41,023 bases of DNA, taken from the NCBI GenBank assembly GCA_903927615.1, contig CAIYNU010000096.1:1-41023 (forward strand), written 5' to 3'. Origin of the DNA: an uncultured Rhodospirillales bacterium (GTDB lineage: Bacteria; Pseudomonadota; Alphaproteobacteria; Azospirillales; Azospirillaceae). Numbering within the stretch: the first letter of the stretch is position 1; every line of letters starts with the position of its first letter. The notes under the pieces are model-generated. The model was not told where the DNA came from, ran no database searches, and was given only the letters and a program-made list of their open reading frames with translations. The translations under genes were made by a program, and so were the position numbers. Below are positions 31,495 to 39,600 of this stretch, piece by piece.

Positions 31495-33111
31495 TCAGGC
31501 GATGCCGGCGTCGGCTGCCTTGGCGATTTCCCGGGCGTCAAGGCTGCCGGGGGGAAAGCGGACATGGCAACGGCCCGGGGTGCTGTCCACCACGCGGCCG
31601 GTCAGCGGCCGGCCCAGACCAGGGATGGTCAATTGTAAGCTGTAGTCAAGAGGGGGCGGCGCGTCGAGGCCGAGGGCGGCGCCGCCCTCGGACAAGGCCA
31701 GCAACGTTGCCGGGCAGGCGGTGCCGTTAAACCGGACTTGGGCGGTGCCGGGGCGGCCCGGGGCACCGGCCCGGTCGAAGCCCTGGTAGGTGCGGAGCCC
31801 GTCGATCAGGCCGCCGACCCGGCGTTCCAGGTCGGTGAGGCTGCCCATGGTGGCCTGGGACGAGGTTTGGACGATGGCGGCGAAGTCGTTCAGCGCGCGG
31901 ACTTCTTCGGCAATGCCGCTCAACAGGCGTGATCCTTCCCGGGTTCCCACGGCGGCCTGGTTGACATTGCGGCCGATCTCGGCGGTGGCAGCGGTTTGCT
32001 CCTCGATGGCGGCGGCGATGGCCGTCGAGGTTCGGTCGATGGTCCCGATCACCGTCGCAATCCGTTCCATCACCGCGACCGCTTCGGTGGTCCGGGATTG
32101 GATGGCCGCGACCTGGCTTGCGATTTCCTTGGTCGCCCGGCTGGTCTGGGAGGCCAGGAGTTTGACTTCGGAGGCCACCACCGCGAAGCCGTTGCCAAGG
32201 GTGCCGGCGCGGGCGGCTTCGATGGCGGCATTGAGCGCCAGCAGGTTGGTTTGGCTGGCCACACTGGAAATCAGCTTGACGACCTGACCGATCTGCTCGG
32301 CGGCGGCGGCCAGGGCTTCGATGGTGTGGCTGGCGTGCGACACCTCTTGCACCGCGGTGCGCGAGGTTTCCTGGGCACGGCCCACCTGTCGGCTGATTTC
32401 CGTGACCGACGCGGTCAGTTGTTCGCCGGCGGCGGCGATGGTTTCGACATTGGCCGAGGTCTCGGCCGCTGCGGCCGAGACCGCCTCGGTGGTGTCGCCC
32501 AGGGCCGCCATCGAGCCTTTCATCTGGCGCACCGCTTCGTCCAGGCGCTCCCCCTGTTCCGAGGCCACGCGGATGCTGGTCTGGACCTCGGCTTCGACCC
32601 GGTCGGCGATGGCGCTGGTCTGGTGCTGCCGCTTGTCGTCCCCCGCCTGGATGTAGACCGATATCGCAATGTCCATGTCCAGCAACACCGCCTTGATCAA
32701 GGCCTGAACCGAGGCGACGGCCAAACGCGGATTGCGACGGTGATGCGTGATTACAATGTCGATCAAGCGCGCCAGGATGAAGCCATAGCCGCCAATGTAC
32801 CAGGTCGGTTGCAGGCCGGTTCGTTCATGGGCGTGTCCGACCGCCCGGGCATGCTGGCGATAGCGGTCGTCGAACACGCCGGCAAAAAGCTGTTGCCAGT
32901 GCTGCTGCTGGGCTTGCTTCAACCGCTCCGCCGAGCGCCCGCACAGCATGGTTCGGGTTTCATCGAAGCCACCCAGGTGCCGATAGAAGTCATCCAGGAT
33001 GGCGCCCAGATGGTGGTCGACCAAGGGGGCGACGGCATTCAGGGTCCGGCAGACCTCGGAATTGATTTGAAGGAGGTCGAGGCGATGATCGGTGCGGTCG
33101 GTGTCGGTCAC
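31495..33111 (-). CDS. Soluble globin-coupled chemoreceptor with C-terminal PilZ-like domain
   Basis: A 538-residue protein without membrane spans. The N-terminal 160 residues are a protoglobin sensor domain; His95 in [20 protein letters not shown] fits the proximal haem ligand of HemAT-type sensors. A short helix leads to an MCP signalling domain (about 190-440) with the tip [20 protein letters not shown] then [14 protein letters not shown]. The last 80 residues ([37 protein letters not shown]) resemble PilZ, though the RxxxR and D/NxSxxG c-di-GMP motifs are degenerate. GTG at 33111 follows GGGGAAG; ATG at 33168 lies within a palindrome and lacks such a site. Predicted role: aerotaxis or gas sensing in the cytoplasm. 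Confidence 0.88.
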   Translation of the reverse strand: MTDTDRTDHRLDLLQINSEVCRTLNAVAPLVDHHLGAILDDFYRHLGGFDETRTMLCGRSAERLKQAQQQHWQQLFAGVFDDRYRQHARAVGHAHERTGLQPTWYIGGYGFILARLIDIVITHHRRNPRLAVASVQALIKAVLLDMDIAISVYIQAGDDKRQHQTSAIADRVEAEVQTSIRVASEQGERLDEAVRQMKGSMAALGDTTEAVSAAAAETSANVETIAAAGEQLTASVTEISRQVGRAQETSRTAVQEVSHASHTIEALAAAAEQIGQVVKLISSVASQTNLLALNAAIEAARAGTLGNGFAVVASEVKLLASQTSRATKEIASQVAAIQSRTTEAVAVMERIATVIGTIDRTSTAIAAAIEEQTAATAEIGRNVNQAAVGTREGSRLLSGIAEEVRALNDFAAIVQTSSQATMGSLTDLERRVGGLIDGLRTYQGFDRAGAPGRPGTAQVRFNGTACPATLLALSEGGAALGLDAPPPLDYSLQLTIPGLGRPLTGRVVDSTPGRCHVRFPPGSLDAREIAKAADAGIA

Positions 33112-33153
33112 GGTGCTTCCCCGGTGGCTGGCGCTCGGCGGCGGGTCTCGGCT

Positions 33154-33168
33154 ATGTTCATAGAACAT
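33154..33168. promoter_or_regulatory. Palindrome upstream of the globin-coupled receptor
   Basis: ATGTTC-ATA-GAACAT is a perfect inverted repeat 43 bp before the proposed GTG start. It overlaps the alternative ATG start. Its position suits an operator; the regulator is unknown. Confidence 0.4.
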
Positions 33169-33409
33169 CTTGAAAAAACTTTACAGTCTTTTAACCTTAC
33201 CAGCGGCATGGGCATGCGGCGTAACGCAAAGGACTGTGATAAATCCGCCGAACGGATGAGGTCCGACCGGAGGCCGGGCGGCGCCCGTGACGCCGCCGCC
33301 CCATCACCCCCAAGGGCGATGGCCATCGAGGCCGATGGGAACGGGGACCCTCACTCAGACGTTGAGGGACTTCGGCCTGCAATAAAAATTTAACTTTACC
33401 TCCGCATCA

Positions 33410-33427
33410 CCTGTCATCACTGACAGG
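33410..33427. promoter_or_regulatory. Inverted repeat in the leader of the phosphate transporter gene
   Basis: CCTGTCA-TCAC-TGACAGG is a perfect 7-bp inverted repeat 70 bp before the ATG. The half-site CTGTCA equals half of the Pho-box direct repeat, but here it is inverted, so PhoB binding is uncertain; it could also act as an RNA hairpin. Confidence 0.4.
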
Positions 33428-33496
33428 GTACCCGGTCTTCCACCTTCGAGCGCCACCGTCCCTGACGGTTCGGCGTCGACCATGTTGGGGGATTGA

Positions 33497-34981
33497 ATGG
33501 ACGGAATTTTTGACGGCTCGCTGACCATGGTCAGCATGGTCTTCATCGTCGTGGCGTTGTTGTTGGCGTTTGGTTTCGAGTTCGTAAACGGCTTCCACGA
33601 CACGGCCAACGCTGTAGCGACGGTTATTTATACGAACACCCTTAAGCCGACAACCGCTGTGGTCTGGTCTGGTTGCTGGAACTTCTTGGGCGTGCTGACC
33701 TCCACCGGAGCGGTGGCGTTCGGCATCCTCGCCTTGTTGCCGGTCGAACTGATCGTCAATGTGGGCTCCGCCGCCGGATTTGCGATGGTCTTCGCCTTGC
33801 TCGTTTCGGCGATCCTGTGGAACCTGGGAACTTGGTATCTGGGATTGCCGGCCTCCAGCTCGCACACCCTGATTGGCTCCATCGTCGGCGTCGGTCTCGC
33901 CAATTCCGCGCTGGCCGGTGGTCGCGCCTTCGGGGAAGGGGTCAACTGGGGTAAGGTTCAGGATGTCGGCATGTCGCTGGCCATCTCGCCGCTGGTGGGC
34001 TTTTTCTGTGCGGCGTTGCTCTTGCTTCTGGCCAAGGCCTTGATCCGCAAGCCGGAACTCTACAGCGCGCCCGAGGGTGACAAGGCCCCGCCGCCGTGGA
34101 TTCGCGGTCTGCTGGTACTGACCTGCACCGGCGTCAGCTTTGCCCACGGCTCCAATGACGGTCAGAAGGGCATGGGCCTGATCATGCTGATCCTGATCGG
34201 CATCGTTCCTGCGGTCTACGCCCTCAACCCCAACACCGGCAGCGACCAGATGGCGGCCATCACCGCCACGTCGGATAAGGTTGCGGTGATCCTGGACCAT
34301 ACCGGCAAGACCTCGGTGCCGGTTGCCGATCCCGAAAGCACCCTTTCGGCCACCTTGCGCACCGGGCTGGTGCCGGACGAAAGCTATGCCGCGCTCGCCA
34401 TCAAGAACAAGGCGATCCGGACCGGCATCGGTGGCGCCAAGAGCTTCAGCGACGTGGCTCCCGAAGCCCGGCGGGCCCTGCGCACCGACATCTATCTCGT
34501 CACCGAGTCCCTGGGCAAAGTCCTGAAGGCGCCCAATCCGTTCTCGGCCGAGGAGAAGGCGACCCTGAGCACCTACAAGGATGAGTTGAAGGCGACCACC
34601 CAGTTCATCCCGACCTGGGTCAAGGTGGCGGTGGCCCTGGCGCTTGGCCTTGGCACCATGGTCGGCTGGAAGCGCATCGTGGTTACGGTCGGCGAGAAGA
34701 TCGGTAAAGCTCACCTGACCTATGCTCAGGGCGGCGCCGCCGAGTTGGTGGCGATGACCACCATCGGGGCCGCCGATGTCCTGGGGCTGCCGGTCAGCAC
34801 CACCCACGTGCTGTCCTCGGGCGTTGCCGGCACCATGGCGGCCAACCAGTCCGGGCTTCAGATGGGGACCCTGCGTAACCTGCTGCTGGCTTGGGTGCTG
34901 ACCCTGCCGATCTGCGTGTTGTTGGGGGCCACCCTGTTCTCCGCGGGCCTCTATCTGGTGGCGCACCTGTTCGGGGCGTAA
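33497..34981 (+). CDS. pit: Inorganic phosphate transporter, PiT family
   Basis: A 494-residue polytopic membrane protein that imports phosphate (as metal phosphate) with protons. Both PiT signature halves are visible: GFEFVNGFHDTANAVATVIY near the N-terminus and SFAHGSNDGQKGMGLIMLIL in the middle, plus LPASSSHTLIGSIVG and LPVSTTHVLSSGVAGTMAAN. A hydrophilic loop of about 130 residues (roughly 250-380) divides the two halves, longer than in compact members. GGGGGATTG precedes the ATG. No PhoU-like pit-accessory gene (DUF47) is adjacent. It stands alone, ahead of the infA cluster. Confidence 0.94.
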   Translation: MDGIFDGSLTMVSMVFIVVALLLAFGFEFVNGFHDTANAVATVIYTNTLKPTTAVVWSGCWNFLGVLTSTGAVAFGILALLPVELIVNVGSAAGFAMVFALLVSAILWNLGTWYLGLPASSSHTLIGSIVGVGLANSALAGGRAFGEGVNWGKVQDVGMSLAISPLVGFFCAALLLLLAKALIRKPELYSAPEGDKAPPPWIRGLLVLTCTGVSFAHGSNDGQKGMGLIMLILIGIVPAVYALNPNTGSDQMAAITATSDKVAVILDHTGKTSVPVADPESTLSATLRTGLVPDESYAALAIKNKAIRTGIGGAKSFSDVAPEARRALRTDIYLVTESLGKVLKAPNPFSAEEKATLSTYKDELKATTQFIPTWVKVAVALALGLGTMVGWKRIVVTVGEKIGKAHLTYAQGGAAELVAMTTIGAADVLGLPVSTTHVLSSGVAGTMAANQSGLQMGTLRNLLLAWVLTLPICVLLGATLFSAGLYLVAHLFGA

Positions 34982-34994
34982 GCGTTTTCGGTGC

Positions 34995-35020
34995 GGGGGC
35001 GTGCGCTTGCGTGCGCCCCC
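34995..35020 (+). terminator. GC hairpin after the phosphate transporter gene
   Basis: GGGGGCG, a 12-nt loop and CGCCCCC form a 7-bp stem 13 bp after the stop, followed by only TT. A weak terminator. Confidence 0.45.
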
Positions 35021-35096
35021 TTCCGAGAATCTCCTTGACCCAGACGGGATTGAGCCTCAGTTATGGCGCTGAATTTCACGGAAGAATAAGGGCCTC

Positions 35097-35315
35097 ATGG
35101 CGAAGGAAGATCTGATTGAATTCTCGGGTACCGTGATGGAGCTGTTGCCCAACGCCATGTTCAGGGTTAAGCTCGATAACGATCACGAGGTTCTGGCGCA
35201 TACCTCGGGGAAGATGCGCAAGAATCGCATCCGAGTTCTGGCCGGTGATCGCGTCAATGTTGAAATGACGCCATACGACCTGACCAAAGGCCGCATCACG
35301 TTCCGCTTCAAGTAG
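35097..35315 (+). CDS. infA: Translation initiation factor IF-1
   Basis: A 72-residue protein of the standard length, starting [20 protein letters not shown] and ending with [15 protein letters not shown]. It is a single OB-fold (S1-like) domain that binds the A site of the 30S subunit during initiation. It starts the conserved order infA-maf-RNase E/G-yacG, with maf 12 bp downstream. Confidence 0.98.
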   Translation: MAKEDLIEFSGTVMELLPNAMFRVKLDNDHEVLAHTSGKMRKNRIRVLAGDRVNVEMTPYDLTKGRITFRFK

Positions 35316-35327
35316 TCCGGCCCGCTC

Positions 35328-35921
35328 ATGTCAGAGTGTGTGCCGCGGCTGCGGTTGGTGCTCGCTTCGGCGTCGCCGCGGCGGGTTGCTTTGTTGCGCC
35401 AGATCGGCATCGAACCGGCGGTGATCGACCCGGCCGACATCGACGAATCACCCACCCGGGACGAACTGCCGGCGCTGCATGCGGCCCGGCTGGCGGAGGC
35501 GAAGGCGAAAGTGGTGGCGGCTCGGCATCCGGGGGCGGTGGTTCTGGCTGCCGACACCGTGGTGGCGTGTGGGCGCCGCATTTTGCCCAAGGCCGAAGAT
35601 GTCGGGACGGCCCGGACTTGCCTCGAGCGGTTGTCGGGACGTCGCCATCGGGTTTACGGCGGCGTCGCCGTTCATGGCCCTGATGGCCGGTCGGCCCGGC
35701 GGCTGGTTCAAAGCGTGGTGATTTTCAAGGTTCTGAGCCCACCCGACATTGAGGCCTATCTGGCCACCGGTGAGTGGCGGGGCAAGGCCGGCGGCTACGC
35801 CATCCAGGGGCGGGCGGCGGCCTTCGTGCGTCAGATTGGCGGGTCTTACAGCAATATCGTGGGGTTGCCGCTGTTCGAGGCCGCCGGGTTGCTGGGCGGC
35901 TTTGGCATTCGGGCGCCATGA
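35328..35921 (+). CDS. maf: Maf-like nucleotide pyrophosphatase
   Basis: A 197-residue Maf/Ham1-superfamily protein, hydrolysing non-canonical nucleoside triphosphates to monophosphates. Motifs: LVLASASPRRVALLRQIGIE at the N-terminus, the active-site acid in VVLAADTVVACGRRILPKAE, and WRGKAGGYAIQGRAAAFVRQ then GSYSNIVGLPLFE near the end. It starts 12 bp after infA and its stop overlaps the next start as ATGA, so the cluster is translationally coupled. Confidence 0.95.
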   Translation: MSECVPRLRLVLASASPRRVALLRQIGIEPAVIDPADIDESPTRDELPALHAARLAEAKAKVVAARHPGAVVLAADTVVACGRRILPKAEDVGTARTCLERLSGRRHRVYGGVAVHGPDGRSARRLVQSVVIFKVLSPPDIEAYLATGEWRGKAGGYAIQGRAAAFVRQIGGSYSNIVGLPLFEAAGLLGGFGIRAP

Positions 35922-37156
35922 CCGCCAATGCCGGTGGGGCGCCGTCGGAACTGCTGATCGATCGTCGCGGGCCGCTGCTGCGGGCGGCCGTGGTGACGGA
36001 CGGGAGGTTGACCGACCTTCATGTGGACCATCGCGACCGCACCGAGCCCCAGACCGGGTCGCTGTGGCGGGGGCGGGTCGAACGGCTGTCGGCCGGCCTG
36101 AACGCCGCGTTCGTGGATTTGGGGACAGGTCCGTCCGGGCTGCTGGGGGCAACCGAGGTTCGGCTGGCGGGGGGGCGACGGCCCGACTCGGGGGCTGCCA
36201 TCGGGACGTTGCTCCGGTGTGGTCAGACGGTCCTGGTTCAGGTCAAGGCCGAGGCGGTCGGGGCCAAGGGGCCGACCCTGGCCATGGATATCAGCCTGCC
36301 GGGGCGGGTGCTGGTCCACGTCCCGTTCCGGCGCGGGGTGACGGTGTCCCGGCGCGTGGGGCAGGGCGCCGTGCGGGCGGCGCTGACCCGGCGTCTTCAG
36401 GCCCTGACCTCCGGCGAGGGCTGGATTGCCCGGGCCGGCGCCGAGAGTGCCGCGGATGCCCTTGTCGCCGTCGAGGCCGAAGCGTTGGTCTGCTGGTGGC
36501 GGGTCCTGGAACGGCTGATGGCCGAGGGAGCGGCGCCGGACTGCCTGGCCGCCGGACCCGATGCCGGTCGTCGGGCGGTGATCGGCCATGGGCTTCGCCC
36601 CTTGACCCGCATCGCGGTCGCCGCCGGCGATCCCGCGGAGCGACGCTGGGCCGAGGGTTTCGCTGCTTGGTGCCGGGAGGCCGCTCCGGACTTGGCGTCC
36701 GGGTTTCGGCTCCATCAGGGGCCCGAGCCCCTGTTCGAGCATCATGACCTCGAGTCGCAATTTCAAGCCCTGACGGGATCGCGGGTGCCGTTGACGGGGG
36801 GGGCCGGTCTGGTGATCGAGCGGACCGAGGCGCTGATCGTCATCGATGTGAACGGCGGCGAACGCGGCAATCCGCTGGCGGTCAATCTGGAGGCGGCGCG
36901 GGAAGTGGCCCGGCAGGTGCGCCTGCGCAATCTCTGTGGCATCATTGTTATTGACTTTGTCTCCATGCCGCGCCGGGGCGACGGCGAGCGCGTGCTGGAT
37001 GCGTTGGCGGCGGCTGTGGCCGATGATCCGGTTCAAAGCGAAGTCCATGGCATGTCGAAACTTGGTCTGGTCGAGATGACCCGGGCGCGGCGCGGGCCGT
37101 TGCTGGCAGACCTGTTGGCGGGCGCTTCGCGCTCCCGGGGATCAGGCTATGAGTGA
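35918..37156 (+). CDS. rng: Ribonuclease E/G family protein (short form)
   Basis: A 412-residue RNase E/G catalytic homologue. The S1-like segment is LWRGRVERLSAGLNAAFVDL then GTGPSGLLG, and the metal-binding core is IERTEALIVIDVNGGERGNP with the second acid in IIVIDFVSMPRRGDGERVLD. It ends at VEMTRARRGPLLADLLAG, just where RNase E and G continue with the CPxCxG Zn-link; that cysteine motif is absent, so tetramer formation by the canonical route is not expected. The ATG at 35918 overlaps maf. Its last bases overlap the yacG start. Position in infA-maf-rng-yacG is conserved in alphaproteobacteria. Confidence 0.88.
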   Translation: MTANAGGAPSELLIDRRGPLLRAAVVTDGRLTDLHVDHRDRTEPQTGSLWRGRVERLSAGLNAAFVDLGTGPSGLLGATEVRLAGGRRPDSGAAIGTLLRCGQTVLVQVKAEAVGAKGPTLAMDISLPGRVLVHVPFRRGVTVSRRVGQGAVRAALTRRLQALTSGEGWIARAGAESAADALVAVEAEALVCWWRVLERLMAEGAAPDCLAAGPDAGRRAVIGHGLRPLTRIAVAAGDPAERRWAEGFAAWCREAAPDLASGFRLHQGPEPLFEHHDLESQFQALTGSRVPLTGGAGLVIERTEALIVIDVNGGERGNPLAVNLEAAREVARQVRLRNLCGIIVIDFVSMPRRGDGERVLDALAAAVADDPVQSEVHGMSKLGLVEMTRARRGPLLADLLAGASRSRGSGYE

Positions 37157-37322
37157 CGAGGGCCGGCAACGCCCGGCGACGCCATCGTCGCTCTGTGCCC
37201 TCTGTGGGTGTCGGCCGGCGGTGCCGGAATTCCGGCCCTTCTGCTCACGCCGCTGCGCCGATGTCGATCTGGCCCGCTGGCTGGGCGGCGCCTACCGAAT
37301 TCCCGACCATGACGAGGCGTGA
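37149..37322 (+). CDS. yacG: YacG zinc-finger protein, DNA gyrase inhibitor family
   Basis: A 57-residue protein not covered by larger frames. It has four zinc-binding cysteines, Cys16 and Cys19 (LCALCG) and Cys32 and Cys36 (FCSRRCADVDL), followed by the typical RWLGGAYRIP. YacG binds GyrB and inhibits gyrase in E. coli. The ATG lies inside the end of the RNase gene (ATGAGTGA overlap), showing translational coupling. Confidence 0.95.
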   Translation: MSDEGRQRPATPSSLCALCGCRPAVPEFRPFCSRRCADVDLARWLGGAYRIPDHDEA

Positions 37323-37389
37323 CGGCGCCTGATCGACATCGGCGCCGATTGGGACAAAAAAAAAGGAGGTTATGACTGCTCGGTGACGC

Positions 37390-37418
37390 TGGACAGCGCC
37401 GAGAAACTTCCCTATAAG
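37390..37418 (+). promoter_or_regulatory. Promoter of tRNA-Phe
   Basis: TGGACA, a 17-bp spacer, TATAAG. It lies about 55 bp upstream of the tRNA and is the only good -35/-10 pair in the gap after yacG. A short A-run and AGGAGG with a four-codon ORF (ATG ACT GCT CGG TGA, 37371-37385) sit just before it. Confidence 0.55.
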
Positions 37419-37472
37419 CCACCCCACCAACGCCGCGCGATCACACTTCGATCGGGACTGGCGGCATTGGAT

Positions 37473-37548
37473 GCCCAGGTAGCTCAGTTGGTAGAGCAGG
37501 GGACTGAAAATCCCCGTGTCGGCGGTTCAATTCCGTCCCTGGGCACCA
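37473..37548 (+). tRNA. tRNA-Phe (anticodon GAA)
   Basis: A 76-nt cloverleaf: acceptor GCCCAGG pairs with CCTGGGC, D-arm GCTC-AGTTGGTA-GAGC, anticodon arm GGGGA-CTGAAAA-TCCCC with anticodon GAA, T-arm with GGTTCAATTCC, and an encoded CCA end. The T-rich sequence right after it (TTTTTCTTATAAAAA) can end transcription. All other ORFs through this segment are artefacts. Confidence 0.97.
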
Positions 37549-37610
37549 TTTTTCTTATAAAAACAATGTGTTGCGGGGCGGCTTCGGGAGGCTTGGGTGC
37601 TGCCGTGATG

Positions 37611-37760
37611 TTAGGTAGCAGAAGAGTCTGTCCGGTGTGATTTTTGCTGGGCCACAGCCCGTGCAACCCGTCGAACCATCAAGCGGGTCAAGGCCAGGCG
37701 CAGAAAAGCCAGAGCCGTTCTGGTCAGACACTCGAAGGGCTTCGCCAACCGTCGGCAGTT
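37611..37760 (-). pseudogene. IS5-family transposase, C-terminal remnant
   Basis: The minus strand reads NCRRLAKPFECLTRTALAFL then RLALTRLMVRRVARAVAQQK to a stop at 37611. The RRLAKDFE-L-RTALAFLRLA--RLM-RR pattern is the C-terminus of IS5-type transposases. In frame, an opal codon lies immediately upstream, and no upstream transposase half (DDE core) is seen, so only about 50 codons remain. The sequence AGAGTCTGTCCGGTG at 37622-37636 may be the surviving terminal inverted repeat. It lies right after tRNA-Phe. Confidence 0.75.
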
Positions 37761-37766
37761 TCAACA

Positions 37767-38521
37767 TATAATAAAGCAAGCCTATCGTTTTATCGACTGC
37801 CATAAACCTATAATATTTATCGATTTTACGGCCCCTTGTTCGTGGCTTTGGAACACGGTTGTTGATTCGATATTGGCATCCGACTGGCAAAGCAGTTGGC
37901 TTGGGTGAACCAACACCGATTTAGCCCGTCGCGCGACGGGGCGGCAGGCGATCCCGGCCGTATGCAACCAAGGGTGTCACGATCAAAAAAAACACAGTCG
38001 TTTCATCCACTCAAAGCCAGATTTTGCAACCCATTGATATGGCTTGATGGCTTCCTGGACAGACCCTCACGGGCGAAGGAACACCCTCCCATGAAGTGTC
38101 CTCGTCAACGCCTTGAGGGCACGCCATAAAAGAATCACGGGATGGGTTCGTCGGTTGGCATTCGCGTAGCCATGGAAATCAATAGCGGAGATATCGATCT
38201 TATGTTTCAAGTGCAGATGCCGATAATCAACCCTTAGGTTATGTTTAGCTTTGCAGTGTTCCTCGGAATGACCTACTGCTGGTTTCAGTCCATCCGCGGC
38301 GTGTCTAAGATGAAATACGTTTCCACGATGCGGCATAATTCCCTCCGCCCAACAACCACAACCAAGCCTCCCCCATCCACCAATTCGACGGGAGGCCATA
38401 GAGATCAGAGCTAATGCCAACGAATGTTACCTGAACCACACCTCCCTTTTCAATACCGTCGTGCGGGCACCAAACAAGCCAAATCGGTACCCGCACCGGC
38501 TCATTGGTCGTCGATGTCGTG
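37767..38521. other. Low-GC gene-poor stretch
   Basis: No recognisable gene. Two minus-strand open frames, 38067-38420 (LRHAADGLKPAVGHSEEHCK, RTHPVILLWRALKALTRTLH) and 38305-38522 (GVVQVTFVGISSDLYGLPSN), look partly protein-like but have no ribosome-binding site and no family I know. With the IS remnant on its left, it is probably decayed inserted DNA. Confidence 0.4.
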
Positions 38522-38737
38522 CTACGCTGTCCGCCGCGATTCCGCCCAATCGGGAACGGAAATGTTGCTGGGCGTTTGCGCCATGGTATCGCCTGCTTGC
38601 AACGATCCCAGATAATCGGCGGGCTTCCCCACGTCATCCCGGGCCCGGTAGGCACGGTAGACAAACCCGTAAGCTGTCAATAATAACAAGATATCCGCTG
38701 CCGGCAGCAGATATCCGAAAAGCATAATTGTCGTCAT
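38522..38737 (-). CDS. 71-residue membrane protein of unknown function
   Basis: The product starts MTTIMLFGYLLPAADILLLL, continues TAYGFVYRAYRARDDVGKPA and ends in a polar tail of about 30 residues. One N-terminal span, positive-inside flank, cytosolic tail. GGAGGA lies five bases before the ATG at 38737, which fixes the start; the frame is open to 38770. No family is recognised. It is the only intact gene in the 37.5-39.6 kb stretch. A cluster of TTAATC motifs at 38855-38900 lies 118 bp upstream. Confidence 0.6.
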   Translation of the reverse strand: MTTIMLFGYLLPAADILLLLTAYGFVYRAYRARDDVGKPADYLGSLQAGDTMAQTPSNISVPDWAESRRTA

Positions 38738-38854
38738 GGCTTCCTCCATCCTTTCGGGCTTCGCCTTCACCGCGTCGATTAGTGATTACGGCGGTCCTTA
38801 CGCATTGGCAGACTTACAGCCATGGGAGAGAGAGTAGAGTCAAAAAGGTATTTT

Positions 38855-38900
38855 TTAATCCCCTAAAGAGATTAAGCCAAAAGTTAATCAGCGGTTAATC
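38855..38900. promoter_or_regulatory. Cluster of four TTAATC/GATTAA motifs
   Basis: TTAATC at 38855, GATTAA at 38870, TTAATC at 38884 and TTAATC at 38895. The first two form an inverted repeat and the last two are direct repeats 11 bp apart. They lie upstream of the minus-strand membrane-protein gene and may bind a regulator. Confidence 0.4.
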
Positions 38901-39116
38901 AGGCCCCCTCGTCGCGGGCGTTCTCATCGACGATCCAACCTCTCGCGCGCTTGAGACTGTCGGTGCCGAGGCCGGTGGCGTCGAGCACCATGTCGGCAGA
39001 CAGTCGGACCGGATCACGGGGACCGCGCGTCCGACCTCGCCCCGGATCAGGGCGAACAGGGCCGGCACGGTTGCGGTCGTCGCGCTTGGGTCCCTCACCC
39101 GGTCAAGGAACCAATC
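38899..39116 (-). pseudogene. Frameshifted remnant of an unidentified protein
   Basis: The minus strand reads FLDRVRDPSATTATVPALFA then LIRGEVG in one frame and, after about 39025, DPVRLSADMVLDATGLGTDS then LKRARGWIVDENARDEGA to a stop at 38899 in another. Both parts have good coding character and together look like the 3' end of one gene with a frameshift. An amber codon closes the upstream side at 39117. I do not recognise the family. Confidence 0.4.
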
Positions 39117-39119
39117 CTA

Positions 39120-39498
39120 TAAATAGACCAAACGACAAGAAAAGTATGGTAATACGGCGGCACAGTCAACGACCGCGCACGCCTTCGCAGTTGGCGAACC
39201 AGGGGCAGTGTTTCTCCGAGTCGCGGCCTTTTTGAGTTCGTGCCCGACTCGACCTCGATGAACGGGCCTGAGCGATCATGGCGGCTACCTTGGAGGAAGG
39301 CTTTGACGGCAGTTTGCGGGGCTTCGAGTCCAAGCCCGAAGTGACCCGGTACGGCTGTGAAAACCGGGTGCCGGTCTATGCATCAAGCTTGCCACGTGGG
39401 GTATGAAACAACCTAGGGGGGCGTATAATTTACGGTCTGGTAGAATTTAGACATTTATGGTTTGGGATCATGGTGCAAAATATGATCACTGGATCGAC
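39120..39498. other. Gene-poor stretch before the truncated sensor gene
   Basis: No credible ORF. A plus-strand frame around 39300-39400 reads GFDGSLRGFESKPEVTRYGC but is short and unrecognised. The segment from about 39400 is AT-rich, as expected for a promoter region. Confidence 0.35.
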
Positions 39499-39527
39499 TT
39501 GACACCCTTTATACCGGGCATTAAAAG
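39499..39527 (+). promoter_or_regulatory. Promoter of the Cache-PAS sensor gene
   Basis: TTGACA, a 17-bp spacer, TAAAAG, about 75 bp before the ATG at 39601. The -35 is perfect and the -10 fits at four positions. Confidence 0.55.
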
Positions 39528-39600
39528 CGATTTAATAAAATCCAAACTATACTGTGTTGTTTGGTAAAGCGTTTTCTCGGCCTCGGTTTTTGGGTGAGCG

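Noticed and set aside
31996-33393. 465-codon plus-strand frame
   Set aside because: Shadow of the globin-coupled chemoreceptor.
33407-34966. 519-codon minus-strand frame
   Set aside because: Antisense shadow of the phosphate transporter; no domain, composition dominated by Gly, Arg, Gln and Asp.
35749-36747. 332-codon plus-strand frame across maf and the RNase gene
   Set aside because: Arginine/glycine-rich out-of-frame shadow of two well-identified genes.
37324-37350. CGGCGCC/GGCGCCG hairpin after yacG considered as a terminator
   Set aside because: On the plus strand it is followed by a run of As, not Ts, so it is not an intrinsic terminator.
37383-37640. 85-codon plus-strand frame
   Set aside because: It passes straight through tRNA-Phe and the IS5 remnant, so it cannot be a protein gene.
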